A stretch of 64,000 nucleotides of DNA, from the NCBI GenBank assembly GCA_029573235.1, contig JAKQGX010000027.1:62001-126000 (forward strand), read 5' to 3'. The position numbers and the translations under genes were made by a program. Numbering within the stretch: position 1 is the stretch's first letter; every line of letters begins with the position of its first letter. The stretch is from Bacteroidota bacterium (GTDB taxonomy: Bacteria > Bacteroidota > Bacteroidia > Chitinophagales > Chitinophagaceae). This document shows positions 26,809 to 36,218 of this stretch, in pieces. The notes under the pieces are model-generated. The model was not told where the DNA came from and ran no database searches. It saw only the letters and a program-made list of their open reading frames with translations.

Positions 26809-27557
26809 TCCGATATGTATTGGAAGTGATGTATGATGGTACCCATTTTCATGGATCACAGCTACAAGGCAATACTCCTACCGTGCAGTTGGCGCTCAAT
26901 AAGGCGTTGAGTACGCTGCTGCGAGAGCCCATCGTTACCTTTGGTGCCAGCCGCACGGACGAGGGAGTACACGCACTTGCCAATTATTACCATTTTGATA
27001 CTGCTACGCCCATTAGTGCTACCTTTTGCTATAACCTTAATGCTTTGCTGCCGGCTGCACTTGCCGTAAAGCAGCTATACCAGTCGGTTCAGCCGGAGTT
27101 TAATGCTCGCTTTGATGCCATTAGCCGAACGTACCGCTATAAAATTTACAAAGGCAAAAATCCCTTTTATCACCAAAGAGCGTTGTATTATCCCTTTGCC
27201 TTACAGGAAGACCTATTGCACCAAACGGCAGATTTGCTAAAACAATACACCGACTTTGAAAGCTTTAGCAAAAGGAATACGCAAACCTATACCTTCAAAT
27301 GCACCCTTTGGGATAGTTATTGGGAGCATCAAGGCGACCAATTGCATTATGTAGTACGTGCCAATAGATTTTTGAGAGGCATGGTACGTGGCTTGGTAAG
27401 TACACAATTGCAAACAGCAAGAGGGCGTTTTTCATTGGATGATTTCAAAGCTATTATCGAAGCGAAAAACTGTACCCGTGCCGATTTCAGCGTTACAGGG
27501 CACGGTTTGTATTTAGAGCAAATTGCTTATCCCGAAGGCAGTTTGTTGCCGTTATAA
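26805..27557 (+). CDS. truA: tRNA pseudouridine synthase A
   Basis: This 250-residue enzyme makes pseudouridine at tRNA positions 38-40. The catalytic Asp is D52 in GASRTDEGVHA; YDGTHFHGSQLQ and the C-terminal RANRFLRGMVRGLV are typical. ATG 26805-26807 overlaps the hmgA stop by four bases (ATGA); a TTG nine bases earlier is also in frame but less likely. The coupling to hmgA is positional, not functional. Confidence 0.95.
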   Translation: MIRYVLEVMYDGTHFHGSQLQGNTPTVQLALNKALSTLLREPIVTFGASRTDEGVHALANYYHFDTATPISATFCYNLNALLPAALAVKQLYQSVQPEFNARFDAISRTYRYKIYKGKNPFYHQRALYYPFALQEDLLHQTADLLKQYTDFESFSKRNTQTYTFKCTLWDSYWEHQGDQLHYVVRANRFLRGMVRGLVSTQLQTARGRFSLDDFKAIIEAKNCTRADFSVTGHGLYLEQIAYPEGSLLPL

Positions 27558-27584
27558 TCCACCTCATCATTTCTATAAAAACCA

Positions 27585-28691
27585 TTAGGGTATTTTCAAA
27601 GGAGTGTTTTTACGTTTTTTTCGTTGCTCTTCTAATGCCCATGCCGTGTATCCCACTTTGGTATAGCTGTGGATGCCTTCGTGTTGCTGGTGTAGTTTTA
27701 AATACTCATCATATACATCCGATGAGTAATCTCCGATGGCAGATGAATACTGCTCCCGCAATCGCTTCAACGTATCCACATGAGCTATCGTAATGGGGTT
27801 TAAAGCAGCCTTCAATTGATTGGCTAACAATGAATCTTTCCTTCGTAGTTTTCGATGTGTGTAAAGCCATACATTAAAATAGGCAGCGTATCGAAAAGCT
27901 GTATCTGTACAAGAAGTACTGACAGCATAGGCTAAGAGATTGGCGTCGTCTTCGGCGGCAATACCTTGCTGGTGCGCCATTTCATGACAGACTACAAAAG
28001 GTAGCAGAAAGTTCGGTAGCTGCTTGTTTACTTGTGCCTCGCCGGTAAAGGGATTGTAATATCCTTGAATGCCGGCGTACTGCAAACTATTGCCTAAAAG
28101 CGAAGGTTTGGTGTAGGGTATGGGTATGCCCTGTGGAAGGTATATTTTGTAATACTGTTGCGCCCGATGATTGATAATTGTAAATGAATAGGTATTCTGT
28201 TGGGATACGTATTTGTTCAATTGCTGAATAAGGAAAGAGTCAAATTGGTATAAAGTGGAATCGCTCATGCCGTTGGAGTCGAGCGGTAATGCCCAATATC
28301 GGCTCAATGTTGGCTTGTAATAATTGCCGCCCCAGCCTGCAAAGAAAAGTATATATAATATACCGATACAGGACAAGGTGCGCATTATGGATATTACGAA
28401 GGAGTGGTAATTTGTTTTGATTTTTATTAGATAATAAACCCATTTACCCAGCAGAACCCCAACGCCAATAACGCCCACAACGTAGAGTACATCACCCAGG
28501 CTGAAAGGCAACAAATTCATCAACCTGTTTCGCAGTTGTTGGAAGGGACGAAATACATACTGCCCGTAGTAAGTAGTGAGCAAAGAATGATCAAAAAACA
28601 ATACTTGTAAGGCTACTAATAGGATTACCAACAGCCCCACCACTATTAACTTATTTCTATAGCATCTTAGCAACTTTCCATCCTCGTTCAT
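27585..28691 (-). CDS. DUF3810 membrane metalloprotease-like protein
   Basis: This 368-residue protein has membrane helices at about 13-33, 66-90 and 103-120. A large extracytoplasmic part carries a zinc-protease motif HEMAH (H236-E237-x-x-H240) followed by QQGIAAEDDANLLAY, the DUF3810 signature. Family members are widespread in Bacteroidota; no substrate is known. It is convergent with truA and divergent from the RND adaptor gene. Confidence 0.85.
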   Translation of the reverse strand: MNEDGKLLRCYRNKLIVVGLLVILLVALQVLFFDHSLLTTYYGQYVFRPFQQLRNRLMNLLPFSLGDVLYVVGVIGVGVLLGKWVYYLIKIKTNYHSFVISIMRTLSCIGILYILFFAGWGGNYYKPTLSRYWALPLDSNGMSDSTLYQFDSFLIQQLNKYVSQQNTYSFTIINHRAQQYYKIYLPQGIPIPYTKPSLLGNSLQYAGIQGYYNPFTGEAQVNKQLPNFLLPFVVCHEMAHQQGIAAEDDANLLAYAVSTSCTDTAFRYAAYFNVWLYTHRKLRRKDSLLANQLKAALNPITIAHVDTLKRLREQYSSAIGDYSSDVYDEYLKLHQQHEGIHSYTKVGYTAWALEEQRKKRKNTPLKIP

Positions 28692-28715
28692 GACGGCTGT
28701 CTATTTCTTTATAGG

Positions 28716-28723
28716 TATCTTTG
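28716..28723 (+). promoter_or_regulatory. -7 element of the RND adaptor gene
   Basis: TATCTTTG is a perfect TAnnTTTG, 31 nt upstream of the ATG at 28755. No TTG is seen at the -33 distance. Confidence 0.5.
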
Positions 28724-28754
28724 CCCTTTCTAAAGTAAATCATTTACCAATATC

Positions 28755-29807
28755 ATGCTCAATAGCAGAATGCGTTTTATTATATTATTTGGGTTAATGG
28801 CAGTGGCTGCCGGTTGTGGTTCCGATAATAAAGAAATGGCAAAAGGCGGGGGAGGAAGACCGAAAGACATAAAAGCAGAGGGTTATGTCTTGACTCCTGC
28901 TTCATTTCAACAAGACTACTTAGCATCGGGTACATTATTGCCCAATGAAGAAATAGAAATTCATCCTGAGATGACGGGGCGTGTTACGAAAATTCATTTC
29001 AAGGAAGGTAGTTTTATCAAGAAGGGTCAGCTCTTGATTTCTTTATATGATGCCGACATTCTTGCTCAAATTCAAAAACTGAAAAAGCAAAAAGCATTGC
29101 AACAAAAATTGCAAGAGCGGCAAAAAGAATTACTATCTATTGGGGGTATTAGCCAACAAGATTTTGAAAGCACAGAGACCACTATTGCTACATTGGAAGC
29201 CGATATCGCTACCCAAGAAGCACAGTTGCGTCGCACTAAAATACTAGCTCCCTTTGATGGAGTTGTGGGTATTCGTAACATCAGCGAAGGGGCGGTGGTT
29301 TCCCCCACTACCACCATTGCCTTGCTCAAACAGGTACATCCCTTAAAGATTGATTTCACCCTTCCGGAACAATATTATTCGTACGCAAAACCGGGACTGG
29401 AAGTTACCTTCAAGGTTGCCGGAATCGAAGGTCGCCACTCCGGAAAGATAAGCACCATTGAGCCCGGTGCCGATGTGACTACGCGCACCATTCGTGTACG
29501 TGCCATTGTACCCAATACCGACCGCTCCTTAGTTGCCGGTACCTTTGCCGAAGTGACCCTTCCTCTTCAAAGTAGCAGCCAAGCCTTGCTCATCCCTACG
29601 CAATCGGTTATACCTACTACGCGCGATAAAAAAGTAGTGTTAGTAGCAAAGGGTAAGGCATCTTTGATAACTGTAAAACTGGGTATGCGCAGCGAGGACA
29701 AAGTAGAAGTAATTAGTGGATTGAAAAGCGGGGATACTATCTTGACCACCGGACTCATGCAAGTGAAGGAAGGAATGGACGTGACCATCACAAAAACAAA
29801 CGGATAA
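28755..29807 (+). CDS. RND efflux periplasmic adaptor (membrane-fusion lipoprotein)
   Basis: This 350-residue lipoprotein (lipobox ending C21, VAAGC) has the adaptor layout: a lipoyl half-domain (GRVTKIHFKEGSFIKKGQLL), a coiled-coil hairpin (about 95-155, rich in K/Q/E), the second lipoyl half (KILAPFDGVVGIRNISEGAV), a beta-barrel, and a membrane-proximal domain (GDTILTTGLMQVKEGMDV). It would link an inner-membrane RND pump to an outer-membrane channel. Unusually, no pump or TolC gene follows; the next gene, 13 nt on, is ispH. Confidence 0.9.
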   Translation: MLNSRMRFIILFGLMAVAAGCGSDNKEMAKGGGGRPKDIKAEGYVLTPASFQQDYLASGTLLPNEEIEIHPEMTGRVTKIHFKEGSFIKKGQLLISLYDADILAQIQKLKKQKALQQKLQERQKELLSIGGISQQDFESTETTIATLEADIATQEAQLRRTKILAPFDGVVGIRNISEGAVVSPTTTIALLKQVHPLKIDFTLPEQYYSYAKPGLEVTFKVAGIEGRHSGKISTIEPGADVTTRTIRVRAIVPNTDRSLVAGTFAEVTLPLQSSSQALLIPTQSVIPTTRDKKVVLVAKGKASLITVKLGMRSEDKVEVISGLKSGDTILTTGLMQVKEGMDVTITKTNG

Positions 29808-29820
29808 AAGTTCCTGAAAC

Positions 29821-31056
29821 ATGAAATCATTTAACGTACCGCTGCAATATACCAGTCCACTTGTTACCGCTATCAAACAACAACGAAAAGCGGCAGACAA
29901 CTTAAAAAAAGATTTCTCGCCCACGATATTATCCATAGGCAATTTAGAAGTGATATTGGCAAGACATTTCGGATTTTGCTATGGAGTGCAAAATGCTATT
30001 GAAATTGCCTTTAGAGCCGTAGCAGAAAATGAAGGGAAGCGTATTTTTTTATTGAGCGAAATGATACACAACCCCGGTGTGAATGCCGACTTGCAAGCGT
30101 TAGGAGTACAATTTCTCATGGATACTTCGGGGAAATGGTTGATTGATTGGGATGAACTGCGTGAAGATGATATCGTAATCGTTCCGGCATTCGGCACAAC
30201 CTTAGAGATGGAAGCAAAGCTAAGAGCCAAAAATATAGAGCCATCACACTACGAAACCACTTGTCCGTTTGTAGAAAAAGTATGGAACCGGGCAGAGAAG
30301 ATAGGCAAAGAAGGCTACACCGTTATTGTCCACGGCAAGCCCAAACATGAAGAAACTCGTGCTACCTTTTCACATAGCAGAGCGCATACGCCCACCGTTG
30401 TAGTGAAAGACATGGAGCAGACCATACTCTTAGCGCAATACATGACCGGTACGCTACCCGCACAAAATTTTTACAACGATTTCAAAGGGCAGTATTCGGA
30501 TGGTTTTGATGTCGAAAAAGATTTGCAACGCATTGGTGTGGTCAATCAAACGACTATGCTTGCCAGCGAAACGCAAGGCATTTCAGACTACCTAAAGTCG
30601 GTTATGATTACACATTACCAACTCACTGCTGACACACTGTCCACGCGCTTTGCGGATACCCGCGATACGTTGTGTTATGCTACCAACGACAATCAAAGCG
30701 CAGTTCAAAAAATGCTGCAAGTAGATGCGGATTTGGCGATGGTGATAGGCGGTTACAATAGCTCCAATACTTCGCATTTGGTGGAGTTGTGTGAAGAGAA
30801 ATTACCCACTTATTTCATCAAAAACGAAGAATGTCTTTTGTCGAGAGAGCGTATTTCGCATTTCGATTTGAAATCCCACAAAGAGTTAATCACAAAGGGG
30901 TATCTGCCCAATAAAGAACCCTTAAAAATCATTATTACCTCCGGGGCTTCTTGTCCGGATGCTTTGGTAGAAAGGCTTATAGAGCGCCTCGTACTATTTA
31001 CCGGCAATGAAAAAGAATTGCTGGCATTAAAAAACAACTGGGAAGAAGAAGCCTAA
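29821..31056 (+). CDS. ispH: 4-hydroxy-3-methylbut-2-enyl diphosphate reductase
   Basis: This 411-residue [4Fe-4S] enzyme forms IPP and DMAPP in the last step of the MEP isoprenoid pathway. The three cluster cysteines are C53 (HFGFCYGV), C148 (ETTCPF) and C378 (SGASCPD). The protein is about 95 residues longer than E. coli IspH, with a long N-terminus and an inserted stretch around 205-290. This is the long form, and all catalytic motifs are present. It follows the RND adaptor by 13 nt. Confidence 0.95.
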   Translation: MKSFNVPLQYTSPLVTAIKQQRKAADNLKKDFSPTILSIGNLEVILARHFGFCYGVQNAIEIAFRAVAENEGKRIFLLSEMIHNPGVNADLQALGVQFLMDTSGKWLIDWDELREDDIVIVPAFGTTLEMEAKLRAKNIEPSHYETTCPFVEKVWNRAEKIGKEGYTVIVHGKPKHEETRATFSHSRAHTPTVVVKDMEQTILLAQYMTGTLPAQNFYNDFKGQYSDGFDVEKDLQRIGVVNQTTMLASETQGISDYLKSVMITHYQLTADTLSTRFADTRDTLCYATNDNQSAVQKMLQVDADLAMVIGGYNSSNTSHLVELCEEKLPTYFIKNEECLLSRERISHFDLKSHKELITKGYLPNKEPLKIIITSGASCPDALVERLIERLVLFTGNEKELLALKNNWEEEA

Positions 31057-31079
31057 CGTTGCGTATCGGAAAATCATTT

Positions 31080-31631
31080 TTAGAATCGGTACACGGCATC
31101 GGCAAATAGGGGTTGCACCAGGTCTTTCTCAGATACTAATGCTTTTGATATATCTATTTTCCAATCTATTGCCAGTGCCGGGTCGTTGTATAATACGCCA
31201 CCTTCGTCTTGCTTGCTGTAAAAATTATCGCATTTGTAAAACACTTCAGCTGTTTCGCTTAATACCGAATAGCCGTGTGCAAAGCCGCGGGGTATCAGAA
31301 ATTGCCTTTTGTTTTCAGCAGATAACTCTACTCCATACCATTGCCCAAACGTTTTGCTGTGGATGCGCAAGTCCACCACTACATCCCATATCGCACCTTC
31401 TAAGGCGCGGATAAGTTTTGTTTGTGCGTTGGGAGCATTTTGATAGTGCAGTCCTCGCAACACACCATAGGTTGAACGGGCTTGGTTGTCTTGCACAAAA
31501 CGATTATTAAAGCCGGTTGCGCTTTCAAAGTTGCGTTCGTTGAAGCTTTCAAAGAAATAACCCCTATCATCATTAAATACTCGAGGTTCTATTATCATCA
31601 ACCCTTCAAAAGGGGTTTCAATCACATTCAT
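31080..31631 (-). CDS. rfbC: dTDP-4-dehydrorhamnose 3,5-epimerase
   Basis: This 183-residue cupin enzyme epimerises dTDP-4-keto-6-deoxyglucose in dTDP-rhamnose synthesis. It has the expected length and motifs: DDRGYFFESF, VLRGLHYQ with catalytic H62, IPRGFAHGYSVLSETAEVFY and the Y-K-C-D segment. It starts 1 nt after the DegT aminotransferase gene ends, so the two are one operon. No rfbA, rfbB or rfbD lies in the window, and a related 3-epimerase role cannot be excluded. Confidence 0.88.
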   Translation of the reverse strand: MNVIETPFEGLMIIEPRVFNDDRGYFFESFNERNFESATGFNNRFVQDNQARSTYGVLRGLHYQNAPNAQTKLIRALEGAIWDVVVDLRIHSKTFGQWYGVELSAENKRQFLIPRGFAHGYSVLSETAEVFYKCDNFYSKQDEGGVLYNDPALAIDWKIDISKALVSEKDLVQPLFADAVYRF

Positions 31632-31632
31632 C

Positions 31633-32775
31633 TTATTTAGTGCGCAGGTTTTCTATGACTTCAATAAAGTTGGTCGCAATGAATGATAATTCTTCTTCTG
31701 TAAACTCGGTGTGTATGGGTAAGGAAATAACACATGGGTTTAAGAAGTCCGTTACCGGCAAGGATAAGTTGCCCAGGTCAATACCGTTAAACATATTTTG
31801 CTTATGGCAAGGTACCGGGTAATAAATCATGGATGGAATACCGCGTTCTGCCAATGCCGACACAACAGCATCTCTATCTACATTTTTTAGCTGCAAGGTG
31901 TATTGGTGAAACACATGTTTGCTATACGGGGCACGGTAGGGGGTTACAATATTTGCATGATTGGCAAAAGCCTTATCATAATAGTCAGCAACCGCAATGC
32001 GTGCGGCACAATATGCATCCAATTCGCACAATTTGATACGAAGAATAGCTGCTTGGATAGTGTCGAGGCGACTGTTGCAACCTACCATCTCATGATAGTA
32101 ACGAACTTTTTGTCCGTGGTTGGCAATCATTTTCATTTTATCGGCAAGGGCATCATCGTTGGTAAACATGGCACCGCCATCGCCATAACATCCCAAGTTT
32201 TTGGAAGGGAAGAAGGAGGTACATCCGGCAGTTGCCATCGAGCCGGTTTTTACTGTTTGTCCGTTGGAGAAAGTATAAGTACCGCCAATGGCTTGGGCAT
32301 TATCTTCAATGATGGGAATATTGTATTCTTTGCCTATAGCTAAAAGCTCTTCCATGGGAGCGCATTGCCCGTATAAGTGAACGGGGATAATAGCCTTTGT
32401 TTTGGGAGTTATAGCTTTCTTCAAGCTATCCAGATTCATGGTATAGGTATCCGGATCTACATCTACAAAAACAGGTTTTAACCTTAGCAAAGCAACCACT
32501 TCTACAGTGGCAATATATGTAAAAGAAGGTGTGATGACTTCATCGCCGGGTTGCAGCCCGAGTGCCATGAGGGTTATTTGCAAAGCATCGGTACCATTCG
32601 CACATGGGATGACATGCTTAACACCAAGATATTCTGCCAGCTCTTGTGCAAAGGCTTGTACATCGGGTCCGTTGATGAAAGCGGTTGAGTCGATTACTTG
32701 TTGTATAGCTGCGTCAACGGCTGGTTTTATACGGTTGTACTGGCGTTTCAAGTCCACCATTTGTATCTTCTGCAT
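31633..32775 (-). CDS. DegT/DnrJ/EryC1/StrS sugar aminotransferase
   Basis: This 380-residue PLP enzyme transaminates a nucleotide-linked keto sugar. The PLP lysine is K192 in FFPSKNLGCYGDGGA, and the cofactor-binding GTDALQITLMAL and IIEDNAQAIGG segments are intact. Partner rfbC follows directly, so the product is probably an amino-deoxyhexose for lipopolysaccharide or capsule. A minus-strand TAACTTTG box lies 47 nt upstream of the start. Confidence 0.92.
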   Translation of the reverse strand: MQKIQMVDLKRQYNRIKPAVDAAIQQVIDSTAFINGPDVQAFAQELAEYLGVKHVIPCANGTDALQITLMALGLQPGDEVITPSFTYIATVEVVALLRLKPVFVDVDPDTYTMNLDSLKKAITPKTKAIIPVHLYGQCAPMEELLAIGKEYNIPIIEDNAQAIGGTYTFSNGQTVKTGSMATAGCTSFFPSKNLGCYGDGGAMFTNDDALADKMKMIANHGQKVRYYHEMVGCNSRLDTIQAAILRIKLCELDAYCAARIAVADYYDKAFANHANIVTPYRAPYSKHVFHQYTLQLKNVDRDAVVSALAERGIPSMIYYPVPCHKQNMFNGIDLGNLSLPVTDFLNPCVISLPIHTEFTEEELSFIATNFIEVIENLRTK

Positions 32776-32821
32776 GGCAAATTTTTTTCGGCTGCAAACC
32801 TACACTTTCAAGTGCATTCTG

Positions 32822-32829
32822 CAAAGTTA
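32822..32829 (-). promoter_or_regulatory. -7 element of the DegT-rfbC operon
   Basis: The minus strand reads TAACTTTG, a perfect TAnnTTTG, 46 nt before the DegT start. A TTTG 14 nt further upstream is too close to be a regular -33 element. Confidence 0.5.
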
Positions 32830-32897
32830 TATATGAGCCTATTCAAAGAAAATAATAAACACTTACCTTCGACGTTCTTTCCTTTTGATTCCGTTTT

Positions 32898-33665
32898 ATG
32901 AAGCAGTTATTATTGTTGTTGCTGGCAGGATGTTGCATTTGTACAACAGCCTTCGCACAAGATGATTTGTTTGGCACCGCAAAGAAACCACCTAAAAAAG
33001 GTTTGATAATAGCCGCTAATGGCAGTGTGGATTTTCCAATGGCATCCATGGCAAAGCGCTTTGGACAAAGCTTTCGACTGGGTCCATCTTTGGAATATAA
33101 AACAGCTTCTAATTGGATATTGGGTATCAAAGGAGATTTTATCCTTGGTGGAAAAATAAAAGAAGATTCTTTGATGATTAATCTGTCTTCGAATGGTCAG
33201 GGCATGATTGGTCTCAATGAACAACGCAATTCTATTTACATCTACGAACGTGGATACCTGCTGGGGGTACAAGCAGGCAAGATTATTAACCTTTCAAAAT
33301 ACAATAGCGACAACGGCTTGTACCTAAAGATGGCAGCGGGTTTTATGCAGCACAAAATATTAATACAAGATAAGTCGGAACAAGTGCCACAAGTAGCCGG
33401 TGCATACAAAAAAGGCTATGATCGTCTTGCTAATGGCTTGTTCATAGAGCCGTATGTGGGGTATGTTTATTTTGCTAAAAACAATCTGCTCAATTTTCAT
33501 ATTGGTATAGATGCCGTTTTGGGCTTTACGCAAGGACGTCGCACCTATTTGTATGATGTACGTCGGTCGGGCGAAGACAAACGTTTTGATGTATTGTTTG
33601 GATTGCAAGGCGGCTGGTTCATTCCGGCTTTCAAAAAGAAATCGGAAGAATACATTTTTGAATAA
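32898..33665 (+). CDS. Exported beta-barrel-like hypothetical protein
   Basis: This 255-residue protein has a clear signal peptide (MKQLLLLLLAGCCICTTAFAQ). A strand-rich body with repeated glycine/aromatic alternation follows (SNWILGIKGDFILGGKI, YLKMAAGFMQHKILIQDK, LLNFHIGIDAVLGFTQG). It ends in WFIPAFKKKSEEYIFE, so an outer-membrane barrel is likely. The cysteine pair in the signal peptide is not a good lipobox. No specific family is recognised. It is divergent from DegT and 54 bp before ftcD. Confidence 0.65.
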   Translation: MKQLLLLLLAGCCICTTAFAQDDLFGTAKKPPKKGLIIAANGSVDFPMASMAKRFGQSFRLGPSLEYKTASNWILGIKGDFILGGKIKEDSLMINLSSNGQGMIGLNEQRNSIYIYERGYLLGVQAGKIINLSKYNSDNGLYLKMAAGFMQHKILIQDKSEQVPQVAGAYKKGYDRLANGLFIEPYVGYVYFAKNNLLNFHIGIDAVLGFTQGRRTYLYDVRRSGEDKRFDVLFGLQGGWFIPAFKKKSEEYIFE

Positions 33666-33719
33666 TTTCAATTCTGCTTCGGCGAAAGGTCTTCCTCATG
33701 TACCTCAAACACGAATACG

Positions 33720-34760
33720 ATGAAAACGAAGGCGCCATTATTGGAATGCGTACCCAACTTTAGTGAAGGGCGCGATGCCACTACCATCAATGCGATTGCT
33801 GCTGCTATTCGCAAGACACCCCATGTAGATCTATTGCATATCGATACCAGTCCGGCTGCAAACCGCACGGTAATGACTTTTGCCGGTGCTCCGGAAGCTG
33901 TAGTTGAAGCTGCTTTTAAAGCCATCGCAACGGCATCCGAACGCATTGATATGTCGCAGCAAGAAGGGGTGCATCCGCGTATTGGCGCTACGGATGTATG
34001 CCCCTTAGTGCCTTTACATGAAGTGACGATGGATAGTGCGGTACAGTACTCCCAACTACTGGGAGAGCGTGTAGGAACTGAGTTGGGGATACCGGTGTTT
34101 TTGTACGAACACAGCGCTACCGAACCACATCGGAAATCGCTTCCGCAAATACGGAAAGGACAATACGAAGGCATGGCAGAAAAGATGAAGGACAATCGTT
34201 GGCAGCCCGACTTTGGACCACATACTTTTAATAAACAAACCGGTGCTACTGTCATCGGTGCACGCGATATATTGGTAGCTTTCAATATTGCATTGCGTAC
34301 AAAAGACGTTTCTATTGCACATGAAATAGCACAAGCCATTAGAGAAAGCGGCTATCGAAAACAAGAATGTGATAGGGTAGTGAAGGTGCCCGGCAGCTTG
34401 CCCAAACTGAGGGCTATTGGTTGGTATATGCAAGATTATGAGTTGGCGCAAGTGTCTTTTAACTTATTGGATTATCGAATTACCTCACCACTGAAAGTAT
34501 GGCTGGAGTGTCAACGGCTGGCGCAAGAGCGAGGTGTGGATTTAGTAGGCAGTGAAGTCATTGGGCTGTTGCCGGAGCAATGCTTGTTGGAAGCTGGTGC
34601 TTATGCTATGAATCTTGAGCCGATTGCCTCTACGGGACAGCCACCCAAACAGTTGCTCCTTCAACGAGCTATATCATTCATGGGATTGGAGGCTTTAAAG
34701 TTATTTGACCCTCAAGAAAAGGTATTGGAATATGCCTTGCAAAAAGTGGGTTGGGAATAA
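33720..34760 (+). CDS. ftcD: Glutamate formimidoyltransferase
   Basis: This 346-residue enzyme transfers the formimino group from formiminoglutamate to tetrahydrofolate, a step of histidine catabolism. It has the family opening LLECVPNFSEGRD, the motifs GVHPRIGATDVCPLVPLHEV and PVFLYEHSA, and the C-terminal subdomain. There is no fused cyclodeaminase domain, unlike vertebrate FTCD. No hut genes are adjacent. Confidence 0.93.
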   Translation: MKTKAPLLECVPNFSEGRDATTINAIAAAIRKTPHVDLLHIDTSPAANRTVMTFAGAPEAVVEAAFKAIATASERIDMSQQEGVHPRIGATDVCPLVPLHEVTMDSAVQYSQLLGERVGTELGIPVFLYEHSATEPHRKSLPQIRKGQYEGMAEKMKDNRWQPDFGPHTFNKQTGATVIGARDILVAFNIALRTKDVSIAHEIAQAIRESGYRKQECDRVVKVPGSLPKLRAIGWYMQDYELAQVSFNLLDYRITSPLKVWLECQRLAQERGVDLVGSEVIGLLPEQCLLEAGAYAMNLEPIASTGQPPKQLLLQRAISFMGLEALKLFDPQEKVLEYALQKVGWE

Positions 34761-34828
34761 TAAATTAAGAATAGGTTGCCGGGTTCATCTATTGGGTACA
34801 TGCCCTGACGATTCTAATTTTTATCCCC

Positions 34829-34836
34829 TACTTTTG
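34829..34836 (+). promoter_or_regulatory. -7 element of lpxK
   Basis: TACTTTTG is a perfect TAnnTTTG, 20 nt upstream of the ATG at 34857. No clear -33 element is seen. Confidence 0.5.
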
Positions 34837-34856
34837 AACTTCTTTCAACGAAACAG

Positions 34857-35996
34857 ATGTCGGAACGTAACGGAATTTACTATGCTTTTGCAGTGGTGAG
34901 AATATTGTTGTATCCCCTTACACTTATTTATGGTGCTGTAGTGTGGATGCGCAATCGGCTTTACGATAGCGGCTTTTTTTCTACTATTTCATTTAGTGTA
35001 CCAGTTATTTCAGTAGGCAATTTATCCGTCGGAGGTACCGGCAAGACTCCTCATGTGGAATACCTCATACGCTTGTTGCAATACCAATATCAAGTAGCTA
35101 CCATGAGCAGGGGTTATAAAAGACGTACACAAGGATTTCAACTGGCAGATGAGCAAACGAATGCCTTACGTATTGGAGATGAGCCCATGCAGTACCACCT
35201 CAAATACCCGGATGTTACGGTATGTGTAGCTGAAGAGCGTATTACCGGCATTCCACGTTTGTTGCAACTGCGCCCGGAGGTAGATGTAGTATTGCTCGAT
35301 GATGCCTACCAGCACCGCTCGGTAAAACCGGGGGTGAATATTTTGATTACCGATTTCAATCATCCTTTTTACGAAGACTACATCTTGCCCTACGGACGGT
35401 TGAGAGAGGGAAGAAGTGCCTATAAACGAGCGGACATTATTATTGTTTCTAAATGCACTCCTCAATTATCCGAGCAGGAAAAAGCTACAACAATTCAAAA
35501 GATAAATCCGGCTAAGTGTCAATCGATTTTCTTTACCACCATTCAATACGATGCTCCGAGAATGATGTTTACGGATGAAGCTGTGAATTTGAATGGGAAA
35601 CAGGTAATATTAGTTTGTGGTATTGCAAAGCCGGATACCTTAATTGCCCAAATAAAACAACAGGCATCTGCCGTACATGTGCTATCGTATCCCGATCACC
35701 ATTATTTTATCACCAAAGATTTGGAAGAGATAAAAGCGGCATTTGCTCATTGGAATAATGCTGACACGATATTGGTAACTACCGAAAAGGATGCTGCCAG
35801 ATTGCACCTTCATGCAGATAAAATAAAAGAATGGCAATTACCCATTGCTATACAACCTATAAAAATAGAATTCTTATTTAACGAAGCCCCTCGCTTTGAC
35901 ACCATCATTCAACAATATGTTTCGGAGGCTATTCAAGAGCATTGGGACATCCATCATCCGGCACCACCCGATGATATGCAGTTTGAGGAACTGTAA
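34857..35996 (+). CDS. lpxK: Tetraacyldisaccharide 4'-kinase
   Basis: This 379-residue inner-membrane enzyme phosphorylates the lipid A disaccharide precursor at the 4' position. An N-terminal membrane-associated helix (about 8-30) precedes the P-loop VGNLSVGGTGKTPH (53-66). DVVLLDDAYQHRSVKPGVNI and the later ILVTTEKDAARL segment are typical of LpxK. Its presence confirms a Gram-negative outer membrane. The gene is preceded by its own -7 box and is monocistronic. Confidence 0.94.
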   Translation: MSERNGIYYAFAVVRILLYPLTLIYGAVVWMRNRLYDSGFFSTISFSVPVISVGNLSVGGTGKTPHVEYLIRLLQYQYQVATMSRGYKRRTQGFQLADEQTNALRIGDEPMQYHLKYPDVTVCVAEERITGIPRLLQLRPEVDVVLLDDAYQHRSVKPGVNILITDFNHPFYEDYILPYGRLREGRSAYKRADIIIVSKCTPQLSEQEKATTIQKINPAKCQSIFFTTIQYDAPRMMFTDEAVNLNGKQVILVCGIAKPDTLIAQIKQQASAVHVLSYPDHHYFITKDLEEIKAAFAHWNNADTILVTTEKDAARLHLHADKIKEWQLPIAIQPIKIEFLFNEAPRFDTIIQQYVSEAIQEHWDIHHPAPPDDMQFEEL

Positions 35997-36218
35997 CTAG
36001 GTTATTTGAGGGATACTGTTACCGGTTATTAGGTAGAAAAACTATTCCATTAGTGTATCTATTTACAATTCCCTTTTTGGGATAGCACCTTTATTTGTTC
36101 TCATGTCTTTAGCTCAAAAATAATAACGCTAATTTTCTATAGCGTACAGATGTTGTTTTCAGTATGAAAAACTAAAGCGTTTTTTTATCTTTATTTCTCA
36201 TCCTAAAAAATACCAATT

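Noticed and set aside
36000-36218. Spacer between lpxK and the beta-helix gene examined for regulatory RNA
   Set aside because: Only a one-mismatch -7 box (36186-36193) was found; no stable hairpin or riboswitch-like structure could be supported.
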